Part shown: in pieces, positions 6,840 to 14,698 of the stretch
Layout of the letters: each line of letters opens with the position of its first letter
How positions within the stretch are numbered: position 1 is the stretch's first letter
Source: Oscillospiraceae bacterium
GTDB lineage: Bacteria; Bacillota; Clostridia; Oscillospirales; Acutalibacteraceae
Length of the DNA: 15,436 bases
Reading direction: 5' to 3'
NCBI GenBank assembly: GCA_031273775.1
Contig: JAISRF010000190.1
Location: forward strand, 1 to 15,436
Notes under the pieces: generated by a model
Told to the model about the DNA's origin: nothing
Seen by the model: only the letters and a program-made list of their open reading frames with translations
Databases searched by the model: none
Program-made: the position numbers and the translations under genes

Positions 6840-9800
6840 TTACATGTCCTCTTGGCGTTTTCTGCGTTTATCCGCGACGGTTACGCCGGCAATGGAAGCG
6901 GCAGATACAACCATGAGAATAATCCACAAAGCCATATTGCTGTCATCGCCTGTTTTAGGAATGTCAGGAGTGGGAATTTTCTCGTTGGTCATAACTGCTT
7001 TGATAATTTGACCGTGTTCGGTGATTTCAAAGGGATACTCGGACTCGTCAAGCAGATAGCCAGCCGGAGCATCAAATTCCTGATAGGTGTATTTTCCGGC
7101 TCTCAGGCGAAATTTGACCTCGCCGTTTTCGTCGGTTCTTCCTTCAACAACCGTGTTGCCAAACTCGTCCTTGATGCGGATGCCGCAATCGGGAATTAAC
7201 TTGCCGTCTGAAGCATCTTTTTTAGTGAGCCAGAGTTCACCGTATTTCGGTTGATTGATGAAGCCGACGCCCGCCTGATTTTCCACTTCCACGATTTCGC
7301 CGTCCATGAGAATTTCAAAATAGTAGGTGTTTTCATCAAGCAAAAACTTGTCGGGCGCGGTGCGTTCCCGCAGGAAATAGCCGCCGTAAACAAGGTCATT
7401 AAGCTGATAAATACCCGTTTCGATTTCATCAAGCGTTCCGATGAAGATGTCAATATCCTCGTCAAATTCGCCATTGTCATTCTTGTCGGCGTACACATCA
7501 AAAACCGCGCTGGTCAGCTTGTTGTCAGGGTATTCCTCGTCAACCTTCGTGGTGCGGACAGAGCCGCGGACAAAACAGTTTTCGATTTCGACATTGATGA
7601 TTTCTTTGTCCTCGCTGATTGTGACCCGATAGATGGTATCGTTCAGAACATAAGCCGCGGACGGTGTTGCGATTTCGCGTACAAGCCAATCCCCGAAAAT
7701 AACCTCGGTGAAAGAAAAGCTGCCGTCCTCCGTTGAAACGTCTGTCATTACGGCGTTGTCTGCCGTAAACTCGGTTTCTTCCGGGTTAAACAGTCCAATC
7801 AGCGCACCCGCAAGGCCGTTCCCGTCCTCGTCCAGTTTCGTACCCTCCACATCACCGCGCACAAAGATATTTGTAATGGTGATTTTGATGATTTGCTTGT
7901 CGGCTGTGATATTGACGGGGTAACAGGTTTCATCCAAAACATACTGCGCTCCCGGCGTTGTGATTTCACGCACAATCCAGTTCCCATAGGGAATATCCTT
8001 GAAACTAAATGTGCCGTCGCCGCTGGAAATGCCGGTAAGCAGGGCGTTTTTCTCGGTGTATTCGATTGTATCCGGCGCGAACAGGCCAATCAAAACCCCC
8101 GCCAATTCCTTGCCGTCCTCATCCACTTTCATCCCGGCAACTTTGCCGCGCTTGATGGTGTTCGGAATCGGCTTGCCGCCGTTGGCGGTCAATTTCACAA
8201 GCGGGATGTCCTGTCCGGCATAGGAAAATTCAAGCGGGAACTTCTGATTACTCAAAACATACTGATTATCCGTGGCAATCTCTTTGAGATATATCCGGCT
8301 TCCAACAGGTAAATCAACCGTAAATTCCCCACAGCCGGTGGCGGTGTCTACCGTCACAATTTCAATTAACCCGTCTTTCGGGATTTTCGTTCCGTCAGCC
8401 GCGACAATATCCGATTCAGCATACAGTCCCATGCGGACGGCGGCGATTTCGCCGTTGCTCCCGATTTTGAAAAGCTCGTCTTGCTCCATCGCTTTCTCAA
8501 AGCTGATTTTTACGCGCTGTCTTTCATTGAAGAAAGAAACGCTCTCGGTGTACTCCTTAACGGTCTGTCCGCGGTAGGACAACGTGATATACTTCACTTC
8601 ATCCGTACCGGCCATACCGTAGGGAGCGGTTTTCTCAACTACCCGATAGCGGCCAAGATACAACAACGGGCTGGTCGCACCTGACACCGTGGTGGTAATG
8701 GCCGCGACGCGGGTATCTTTGCGAACCATGAGCTTATTGTTGAGATAGATGTCCTCATCGGCAAAAATCTCATAACCCGCACCGGCAAGACTTCTAACCG
8801 CATACTGCGGACGGTACATACCGTCAACGGATGCAATGCTACTGAACACCTCGCCGTTTTTGGTAATGTGGATTCGCGCTTTCTGCGGCGAATTATACTT
8901 TGTGACCGTGATTATAGGGGTTTCGCCGGTCACGTCAAAGGGTACAGGCTCGTCGCTCAAATAGAAATACGGCGCGGTCTGCACCTCAATCAACTGATAG
9001 CCGTAGCCGTAGTCAAGCTCCTGCGGAAGCATCAGCCAGCCTTCCTCATTGGTATAGAAAACCGATATATCGGTGGGCGTAGGATACATGATTTGCTGTA
9101 CCAAAAGGCTTCCGTCCGGCTTTTTGATTTGGAAACCGATACCCGCCGCGGCGATAAGCCCGCCGTCCTCGGAATTGCGTTTTTCCACCTTGATTTTTGA
9201 GGTGATGGAACTGTTGTTGATGATAAACGGGTAGATTTTGCCGTTTTCCGAAACAAAGACAAGGAAGTCGCGGACTTTTTCTTTTCCTGCCCATCCGCTG
9301 ATTTGATGCACACGGTAAACACCATACGGCAGCAATTTCGAGGTCGCCATACCGTTTTCATCGCAAATCAGGATGTCGCGTTCGATGGGGCGGGTGGCGT
9401 TATAGCTCCCGGATTTCGCCAAAAACACTTCAAAGGCCGCCCCGGCTTCCGGCGTTTCGATTTGGGTCGAGCCATCGTCCGTGTGCTTGATGATTTGAAT
9501 CCGGCCATTTTTCACTGTTTCATAGGAAGTCAGGTCAAGGGCGTTGTTGTACTCCACCGTGTAAAGCAGTGCTGCCGCGCCTACCTTGTGAACGGTGGGG
9601 TCAACCATATAGCCCTCACTCCCGGTGATTTCACGGATAGTCCAGTTGTCACCGCATACGAAATAATCTGTGGTGAACCTGCCGTTTTTGTCTGTGGTAT
9701 AGCTGGCGGCAAGCACCCCGCCGTTGTATAAACCATAGACCGCGCCCTCTAACTTGGAATCGCCCTGTGGGTACGGAAATTCGCTGTCAATCTTGTTAAC

Positions 9801-11429
9801 GGTCACGCGGAATTTCTTTAAGGTGTTATCGAAATTCTTTGTGGTGACTTTATTCCACTCAACAATGGCGGCCTGATTCGGGGGAATTACATACCGTTCC
9901 GGCGTGTTTATTTCGGACAACGTGTAATTATTGCCGATTTCCACATTGGAAAAGGTTGCCACGCCGCTTACGTTGGTGGCCGCGGTCATATTGATGGGCG
10001 TCCCGTAAACGGACATACCCTGCAATCTGAAGGTGAAGTTTTCTTTGAAATTATCCTCGGCGGTTTTTACAACAGACACAGATCCGTATTGCCGGTTATT
10101 CGGCACTCTGAGCGTGTAGGTCAGGCTGGCGTCTACGGTATCATCGCTCAATGTTACCGCCCACTGATTTGTCGTTTGCTGATAATTGGCCGGCACAGTG
10201 GTTTCGCGCACGGTATAGTTGCCGAACTGGATAGCCTCGGATTTGGCATTGCCCGCGCTATTTGTGGGGCCAACCGTGGCGACAGCCGCGCCGCTTGAAT
10301 TGTAGACGGTGAACACCGCGCCGCTTAATTCCCTGTCGTCAACGGCATCTTTTTTGTTGACCACAATATATCCGTCTTTGAGCTTGTTGACGGCGTTGAC
10401 GGTGACGGTTCCGTTGGGTGTTGAACTGTTGAGCGTGACCGTCCATGAGGTTTGGCCGTTGGACGTGTAGTTTTTGGGGAAAGTCGTTTCTACAACAGTA
10501 TAGGTGTCATAAGTCAGAAAATCATTCGGCAAATTAGCATAACCAGCGCTGTTTGTGGGGCCAATTGTCGTGACATACGAACCTTTGCTATCATAAACAG
10601 TGAACACAGCGCCGCTTAAGCTGTTTCCGTTTTGATCTTTTTTGTAGACTTCCATTGTGCCATTCTTTTGAATATGCGGAATGTCCGGAAAGCTAAAAGC
10701 AAATTCGAAATAAGAAGATTTATCTCCGGCTTGTGCCATGCCCTCAATGGTGGAAAATTCGGGGCCACGGCTGTTACCTACATGCGTAATAAAATGTCTG
10801 CCACTGTACTCACCGGCATAAATAGCGGTATGCGGATAATCCGAGCCGTTTCTGAAAATAACGACATCGCCGATTTGCAGTTGGTCTACACTGTCAATCC
10901 TTCGTGCCTTACCCGCTGATACCAATGCGTTTCCGGCATTAACCCAAGTGATAACCGCTTGAGAGTTCATTCCTGTATTGGAAATGGCGGATGCGACAAG
11001 CGATGTGTCAATGCCTTTTATATTGGGCAGGTAATTCAGCAGGTAGTAGGTCACATAAGAAGCGCAGCACAAGCCGTCGCTTCGGAATTTTGCGATGTTT
11101 GGCGCAAGTCCTGTTGCGGTACCGGGACTTGAAACGGTTTCTTTTCCCGTGATGTTATAGTCGCTGTCATAATTGATACCGGACAAATAACCGCTGTTAA
11201 TGCTGGACCCGTAGCCGCCGGATTTATAAATCAGCCCGGCGTCTTTCAGCGCCTGCAATTTATACCCTGTATATTCCAAGGCATCCAACGTGAAATTGTC
11301 CAGCATTACAGTGGGAATGTCCGAAGCGGGGGTTGCGGACACCCCGATGGGTACGATTGATAAAGCAAGAATCAGCACCACCAAAATAGATATTGCTTTC
11401 TTACTTGCGTAAAATAAGGTTTTTTTCAT
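6840..11429 (-). CDS. Cell-wall-anchored surface protein: NlpC/P60-type head on a stalk of about 12 Cna-B (SpaA) modules
   Basis: The product has 1529 residues from ATG 11429, which has AGAGAGGA ten bases upstream. The frame extends 15 codons further but lacks a ribosome site there. Residues 1-32 are a signal peptide (KKAIS core, cut near VSA). Residues about 110-245 resemble an NlpC/P60 cysteine peptidase: CCASYV with likely catalytic Cys122, GDVVIF, and PHTAIYAGE with His200; His216 could be the third residue. Residues about 257-1485 are some 12 Cna-B/SpaA-like modules, each opening with a strand of the VYKKD or MKVDEDG kind and closing near a VRE or LRE glutamate, the Lys/Glu layout of isopeptide-forming folds. 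IPKTG (1490-1494), a hydrophobic helix and KRRKRQEDM form a sortase signal. It probably acts outside the cell, cutting peptidoglycan or cell-wall peptides at the end of a rigid stalk. No sortase gene is in the window. Confidence 0.9.
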   Translation of the reverse strand: MKKTLFYASKKAISILVVLILALSIVPIGVSATPASDIPTVMLDNFTLDALEYTGYKLQALKDAGLIYKSGGYGSSINSGYLSGINYDSDYNITGKETVSSPGTATGLAPNIAKFRSDGLCCASYVTYYLLNYLPNIKGIDTSLVASAISNTGMNSQAVITWVNAGNALVSAGKARRIDSVDQLQIGDVVIFRNGSDYPHTAIYAGEYSGRHFITHVGNSRGPEFSTIEGMAQAGDKSSYFEFAFSFPDIPHIQKNGTMEVYKKDQNGNSLSGAVFTVYDSKGSYVTTIGPTNSAGYANLPNDFLTYDTYTVVETTFPKNYTSNGQTSWTVTLNSSTPNGTVTVNAVNKLKDGYIVVNKKDAVDDRELSGAVFTVYNSSGAAVATVGPTNSAGNAKSEAIQFGNYTVRETTVPANYQQTTNQWAVTLSDDTVDASLTYTLRVPNNRQYGSVSVVKTAEDNFKENFTFRLQGMSVYGTPINMTAATNVSGVATFSNVEIGNNYTLSEINTPERYVIPPNQAAIVEWNKVTTKNFDNTLKKFRVTVNKIDSEFPYPQGDSKLEGAVYGLYNGGVLAASYTTDKNGRFTTDYFVCGDNWTIREITGSEGYMVDPTVHKVGAAALLYTVEYNNALDLTSYETVKNGRIQIIKHTDDGSTQIETPEAGAAFEVFLAKSGSYNATRPIERDILICDENGMATSKLLPYGVYRVHQISGWAGKEKVRDFLVFVSENGKIYPFIINNSSITSKIKVEKRNSEDGGLIAAAGIGFQIKKPDGSLLVQQIMYPTPTDISVFYTNEEGWLMLPQELDYGYGYQLIEVQTAPYFYLSDEPVPFDVTGETPIITVTKYNSPQKARIHITKNGEVFSSIASVDGMYRPQYAVRSLAGAGYEIFADEDIYLNNKLMVRKDTRVAAITTTVSGATSPLLYLGRYRVVEKTAPYGMAGTDEVKYITLSYRGQTVKEYTESVSFFNERQRVKISFEKAMEQDELFKIGSNGEIAAVRMGLYAESDIVAADGTKIPKDGLIEIVTVDTATGCGEFTVDLPVGSRIYLKEIATDNQYVLSNQKFPLEFSYAGQDIPLVKLTANGGKPIPNTIKRGKVAGMKVDEDGKELAGVLIGLFAPDTIEYTEKNALLTGISSGDGTFSFKDIPYGNWIVREITTPGAQYVLDETCYPVNITADKQIIKITITNIFVRGDVEGTKLDEDGNGLAGALIGLFNPEETEFTADNAVMTDVSTEDGSFSFTEVIFGDWLVREIATPSAAYVLNDTIYRVTISEDKEIINVEIENCFVRGSVRTTKVDEEYPDNKLTSAVFDVYADKNDNGEFDEDIDIFIGTLDEIETGIYQLNDLVYGGYFLRERTAPDKFLLDENTYYFEILMDGEIVEVENQAGVGFINQPKYGELWLTKKDASDGKLIPDCGIRIKDEFGNTVVEGRTDENGEVKFRLRAGKYTYQEFDAPAGYLLDESEYPFEITEHGQIIKAVMTNEKIPTPDIPKTGDDSNMALWIILMVVSAASIAGVTVADKRRKRQEDM

Positions 11430-11460
11430 ATTGTTTTTGTCCTCTCTTTCAAAAAATAGG

Positions 11461-11499
11461 AATAAAAAAATCACCCCTGTCTGTTTGACAAAAGTGATT
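11461..11499 (-). terminator. Rho-independent terminator after the CAP lipoprotein gene
   Basis: On the minus strand AATCACTTTTGTC and GACAGGGGTGATT pair as a 13-bp stem (three G-U pairs) around the loop AAACA, followed by TTTTTATT. It lies 24 bases after the CAP gene stop and 31 bases before the ATG of the surface-protein gene, so it could also work as an attenuator controlling read-through into that gene. Confidence 0.85.
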
Positions 11500-11523
11500 G
11501 CGTTTTGGGATATTATATTTTGT

Positions 11524-12372
11524 TTAGCCGTAAGTGTTGACTTCGCACATAAGAATTGCTATATACCACTGTCCGTTCCCAAAAGTTGCGCCAACAGCGA
11601 TATATTTGCTTTTTGCCGCTCCCACAAATGACCAGTGACCCTCTGTACTGTTTTTGAAACCAGTCGCCATCCTCTGAGCAATTTCATCCACAGAAGCATT
11701 GCCGCCGGAACGTCCGATAGCTTCACCGCAAGGAGCTTCATAGTAATCAAGGATTTTTCCTGTTTTTATGATGCTTTGTGTTTGCGCATCCCAACGGGTT
11801 TCTTCAATGACAACGTGTTTGCCATATTCGTGTGCGGTTGCAGCTTCTTGTAATGCGATATTGTCATGCTTATAATCCGCTACAAGCTGGCCACTACGAT
11901 ATTGCGCTACTCGTGTCAGTTTGGGCAGTTTGGTTGCCGCTCCGGTACCTTGTTCCACGCGGTATTGATTGATATACACTAAAATCTTATCCGCGATTAG
12001 CACGGCGTCAGTCGGTTTGGCGTTTGCAGGTGTGGGTGGTTTTGAAAGCGTTTCTGTGGGCGGCTGCGATGTTGCCGGGGGAGTTGTGGGTTTGCTGGCA
12101 GTGGATTGGGTTTTATTGGAATTGCCCGATGCTTGTGCCGGAGTGGAAGATGCTGACTGTGTGGGTTGTTCTGTGGAATCATCTGATACCACAGTGTCGG
12201 TCAGGCCGCTTTCCTCCGCGCCGGATTCGGCCGGGGTTTCGCTTGCAAAGGCGAGTATGGTTTCACTTATTGACACAGACGATTCTCCCTCCGTGGACGC
12301 TGCGCCGTTCCCTGAACAAGCGGTGAATGTGATAAACAGAATTATCATCAGCAATAATGCGAGTCTTTTCAT
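11524..12372 (-). CDS. CAP (SCP/PR1)-domain lipoprotein
   Basis: The product has 282 residues from ATG 12372, with GGAGG eight bases upstream. MKRLALLLMIILFITFTAC is a lipoprotein signal with lipid-modified Cys19. Residues 20 to about 120 are a Ser/Thr/Pro/Ala-rich flexible linker, and residues about 125-282 are a CAP domain. Visible CAP hallmarks are APCGEAIGRS (the GEN-like motif), GHW at 245-247 followed by SFVGAAKSKYIAVGATF, and a final hydrophobic strand ending AILMCE. The protein should sit on the outer face of the membrane. CAP proteins in bacteria have been linked to spore coats, adhesion and lipid or peptide binding, but no reaction can be assigned here. It has its own promoter (12405-12433) and terminator, so it is probably a separate transcription unit between parB and the adhesin gene. 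Confidence 0.9.
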   Translation of the reverse strand: MKRLALLLMIILFITFTACSGNGAASTEGESSVSISETILAFASETPAESGAEESGLTDTVVSDDSTEQPTQSASSTPAQASGNSNKTQSTASKPTTPPATSQPPTETLSKPPTPANAKPTDAVLIADKILVYINQYRVEQGTGAATKLPKLTRVAQYRSGQLVADYKHDNIALQEAATAHEYGKHVVIEETRWDAQTQSIIKTGKILDYYEAPCGEAIGRSGGNASVDEIAQRMATGFKNSTEGHWSFVGAAKSKYIAVGATFGNGQWYIAILMCEVNTYG

Positions 12373-12404
12373 ATCCGTATCCTCCGTGCGATTTTTACAA
12401 TACT

Positions 12405-12433
12405 ATTATACATTGAGAAGCGCGGATAATCAA
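12405..12433 (-). promoter_or_regulatory. Sigma-A promoter of the CAP lipoprotein gene
   Basis: On the minus strand TTGATT (12433-12428) is followed after exactly 17 bases by a perfect TATAAT (12410-12405), 33 bases upstream of the CAP gene start. It lies in the short gap after parB. Confidence 0.85.
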
Positions 12434-12458
12434 AGGTTTCTTTTTATATTTCGCACAT

Positions 12459-13412
12459 TTACCGCGCGTCACGGTTTCGTTCACGCTGCCGCCAAAGCTC
12501 CAACGCCTTGATGATGATTTCCTCCATCTTCTGCGGCGGGGTGCTGGGCGCAAAATATTTGCTGAGTTTGTCGCGGGAGATTTTGAACTGTTCCTTTTGA
12601 TTCGGCTTTTCCTCCTGCATGATGGAAAATATAACGTCCTCGTTCAAACGCCCTTCTTCCGCGAATTTCCGCATTTTAATGGTCTGGGCATGAGAAGGAG
12701 TGTAGTCCTCGCTCTCCATCATATCGACCAATTCCGCCTGAGTTTCCCGTGGGAGATGGGACAACTCCACGGCGGGACGCAGGGCGATTTTGCCGTCGTC
12801 CACCATTTGCAGAATTTGTGGAATCAATTCTGTTAGACGGATATAGCGGTAAACTTGGTCTTTGCTTTCGCCTGTAGTTTCGCCGATAATAGCGGCGGTT
12901 TTGATGCCTTTGAAATTGTTCGCCAGTGGCGAACAATTATCTTGGGAGGGTCGCCCCGCTTGCCGTTTCATCGCGTCCAGCTTCATCTTATAGGACAACG
13001 CCTTTTCGCTCGGCAATATGGTTTCCCGCTGTAGATTCGCATCCACCATTGCGATAATCGCCTCGTCGCGGGATAGGTCACGGACAATCAGCGGTATGGT
13101 TTCAAGCCCCGCCAGCGTTGCCGCTAACTTGCGGCGATGCCCGCTGATAAGCTCATACCGCCCATCCTCTTTCTGCCTTGCAATCGCGGGGGTCTGAACG
13201 CCCACAGCATTTACGCTCTCCACCATGCTCTGCATGGCTTCATCGTTTTTTACCTGAAATGGATGGTCTGGGAAATCGTCAATCTCGGCAAGCGGAATAT
13301 CCATAACCTTCTCCCGCTTGTCGTTGTCCCGCTGTTCCTGCGTGGTAAACAGGTCAGCGACTAAGCTCGACTGTTTTGGCAGTTCGAACGTCTGCCCCGA
13401 TTTGTTTGCCAT
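12459..13412 (-). CDS. parB: ParB/Spo0J-type partition protein
   Basis: The product has 317 residues from ATG 13412, with AAAGGAGG nine bases upstream. The N-terminal ParB domain shows the strand VMDIPLAEIDDFPDHPFQV, the CTP-binding motif GRYELISGHRR (GHRR at 91-94) and DANLQRE (about 124-130). A central helix-turn-helix region (about 165-200) includes IIGETTGESKDQVYRYIRL, which should bind a parS-like centromere. The C-terminal 60 residues should hold the dimer domain. The gene overlaps parA by 59 bases in another frame, so the two are translated together. Chromosome-type ParB on an ICE points to segregation or stabilisation of the excised circle. It might also silence nearby genes; that is an inference. 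Confidence 0.95.
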   Translation of the reverse strand: MANKSGQTFELPKQSSLVADLFTTQEQRDNDKREKVMDIPLAEIDDFPDHPFQVKNDEAMQSMVESVNAVGVQTPAIARQKEDGRYELISGHRRKLAATLAGLETIPLIVRDLSRDEAIIAMVDANLQRETILPSEKALSYKMKLDAMKRQAGRPSQDNCSPLANNFKGIKTAAIIGETTGESKDQVYRYIRLTELIPQILQMVDDGKIALRPAVELSHLPRETQAELVDMMESEDYTPSHAQTIKMRKFAEEGRLNEDVIFSIMQEEKPNQKEQFKISRDKLSKYFAPSTPPQKMEEIIIKALELWRQRERNRDAR

Positions 13413-14196
13413 CGCGCTCCACCTCCTTTACAAGTTGGCCGTAGGCATACGCCGCCGCGCCTTTGGGGTCGTAATCAAAAATGCTCTTGCCCGACGCGCT
13501 GGCTTCCTTGACTTTGGTCGAATAGGGAATGGGGTTCGGGAAGATGCGGATTTTGCCGCCGTATGCCTGACGGAGAATTTCCAGCGTGTTTTTCGCCAGA
13601 TTCGTCCGCATATTGGCGAGGGTAATCAGAACGCCCTCAACCTGTAAGGCGGGGTTTATCTGTTTTCTCACCAATGCCACGGTGTCAAAAAGCTGGGTCA
13701 TGCCGATAACGGACAGATACTCCGGCTGAACAGGCACAATCACTCGGTCGGCGGCGGCCAATGCGTTGACAGTCATCATGCCCAATGTCGGGGGACAGTC
13801 TAAAATAATGACATCGTAGCCTTTGACCTCCGACAAATATGAGCGCAGCACAAATTCGCGGCTCATGGCATTTACCATTCGCATTTCCAATCCCGACAAC
13901 TCAATGCTGGACGGCACGAGGTCAACACCCTCTACATGGTGCAAAACGCCATCAGCAGGGTCAAAAGGCTTGTTTTCCACCACCTTGCCAAGCTGTGTGG
14001 CGATAGTCACGGGTAATTCGTCCGGCTGTTTCCAGCCTAAACTAACGGTCTGACTGGCCTGACTGTCCAAGTCGACAATCAAAACCTTTTTGCCGCGCCG
14101 CGCCAATCCAATACCCAAATTGGTGCTTGTGACTGACTTTCCGACTCCGCCTTTCTGGTTCACAACCGCGTAAATACGGCGTTTTTCGTGCTCCAT
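13354..14196 (-). CDS. parA: ParA/Soj-type partition ATPase
   Basis: The product has 280 residues from ATG 14196, with GGAGG seven bases upstream. It carries the deviant Walker A NQKGGVGKSVTST (13-25, with signature Lys15 and Lys20), VLIVDLDSQAS (Walker A', Asp42) and VIILDCPPTLG (Walker B, Asp133). This is the classic ParA/MinD fold without a long N-terminal DNA-binding extension, as in Soj. It should form ATP-driven dimers on DNA and move ParB-bound element copies. The C-terminus, about 20 residues ending KTVELSR, is encoded over the start of parB. A small leader frame with its own ribosome site overlaps the start (14160-14231), and two hairpins lie in the 226-bp upstream region. Confidence 0.95.
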   Translation of the reverse strand: MEHEKRRIYAVVNQKGGVGKSVTSTNLGIGLARRGKKVLIVDLDSQASQTVSLGWKQPDELPVTIATQLGKVVENKPFDPADGVLHHVEGVDLVPSSIELSGLEMRMVNAMSREFVLRSYLSEVKGYDVIILDCPPTLGMMTVNALAAADRVIVPVQPEYLSVIGMTQLFDTVALVRKQINPALQVEGVLITLANMRTNLAKNTLEILRQAYGGKIRIFPNPIPYSTKVKEASASGKSIFDYDPKGAAAYAYGQLVKEVERDGKQIGADVRTAKTVELSR

Positions 14197-14231
14197 CCCG
14201 GTTCCTCCCTTTGCATAAATTTTTTATTCAT
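14160..14231 (-). CDS. Possible 23-residue leader ORF overlapping the parA start
   Basis: A short frame begins at ATG 14231 ten bases after a good GAGAGGAG, with product starting MNKKFMQREEPGWST. It covers the parA ribosome site and ends 37 bases inside parA in another frame. If translated it could couple or modulate parA translation. No family is recognised and it may be a chance frame. Confidence 0.3.
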   Translation of the reverse strand: MNKKFMQREEPGWSTKNAVFTRL

Positions 14232-14260
14232 GGGCGCAAAACTCCTCTCTGAAATGGATT

Positions 14261-14292
14261 TAGCCGCCCCTGTCGTAAAACAAAGACGGCTA
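14261..14292 (-). promoter_or_regulatory. Hairpin in the parA leader
   Basis: TAGCCG and CGGCTA form a perfect 6-bp inverted repeat around 20 bases, located 65-96 bases before the parA start. The stem is short; a regulatory role is only possible. Confidence 0.3.
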
Positions 14293-14300
14293 TGTATTAA

Positions 14301-14335
14301 GAGGTATATCGCATACAAATGTAAGCGATACCCTC
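14301..14335. repeat. Near-perfect palindrome upstream of parA; candidate ParB site (parS) or operator
   Basis: A 24-bp segment (14307-14330) has arms TATCGCATACAA and TTGTATGCGATA-like, matching at 10 of 12 positions. GAGG on the left and CCTC on the right extend the symmetry to 14301-14335. It does not match the Bacillus parS consensus. It lies between the presumed parA promoter and the parA start, a usual place for a partition centromere or an autoregulatory operator. A T9 run begins four bases after the symmetric block on the plus strand, so a plus-strand terminator is an alternative reading. Confidence 0.5.
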
Positions 14336-14414
14336 GCGGTTTTTTTTTGGGTCGCTATAAACACAATAACCAATTCAACCACAAGGGTAATCAGGGTCTC
14401 AGTCGCGTCATGGT

Positions 14415-14420
14415 ATTATA
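14415..14420 (-). promoter_or_regulatory. Possible -10 box of a parAB promoter
   Basis: A perfect TATAAT on the minus strand lies just after the stop of the excisionase-like gene. No good -35 box is seen at 16-18 bases and no TGn extension is present, so an activator would be needed or the match is by chance. Confidence 0.3.
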
Positions 14421-14422
14421 GT

Positions 14423-14671
14423 TCATACGTGCGCTTTGAGCTTTTTACTGTATTCGGCATAATGCTTACCCAGCACATAATCAATAACACACGGTTTCGG
14501 AATAAAATAAGTGTACCGTATGTAAAAATGATGAACGTGATTTGCCCGCATTAATTTTCGTGCGGTGGTGTCGCCGATTCCACCGAGCATTTTCATGAAC
14601 ATCGGTAAAGTAACAACGTCGGGATAATTGGCAAACAGGTTTTCGTAATGTTCACGAGATTTCTTTTGCAT
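14423..14671 (-). CDS. Small excisionase-like helix-turn-helix DNA-binding protein
   Basis: The product has 82 residues from ATG 14671, with GAAAGAA about ten bases upstream; a GTG at 14680 would add three residues but sits too close to that site. The sequence begins MQKKSREHYENLFANYPDVV and has TLPMFMKMLGGIGDTTARKL, then HHFYIRYTYFIPKPCVIDYV. The order helix, turn, recognition helix, beta wing (FYIRYTYFIPK), final helix (VIDYVL) is that of excisionase/MerR-like winged helix proteins. Similar proteins with YPDVVTLPQF and GGIGD are known to me from Clostridia ICEs. Lying nearest the attachment site, it is a candidate recombination directionality factor, though a transcription regulator of parAB is equally possible. 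It is separated from parA by 226 bp. Confidence 0.6.
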   Translation of the reverse strand: MQKKSREHYENLFANYPDVVTLPMFMKMLGGIGDTTARKLMRANHVHHFYIRYTYFIPKPCVIDYVLGKHYAEYSKKLKAHV

Positions 14672-14698
14672 TTGATGCACATTCTTTCAAAAAATATT

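Noticed and set aside
11969..12511. Plus-strand open frame of 180 codons
   Set aside because: Antisense to the CAP lipoprotein gene over its Ser/Thr/Pro-rich linker; Val/Gly/Ser-rich translation and no ribosome site. The minus-strand gene has a promoter, ribosome site, lipobox and CAP motifs.
12676..12936. 86-codon minus-strand frame inside parB
   Set aside because: Other-frame shadow of parB; no ribosome site or family likeness.
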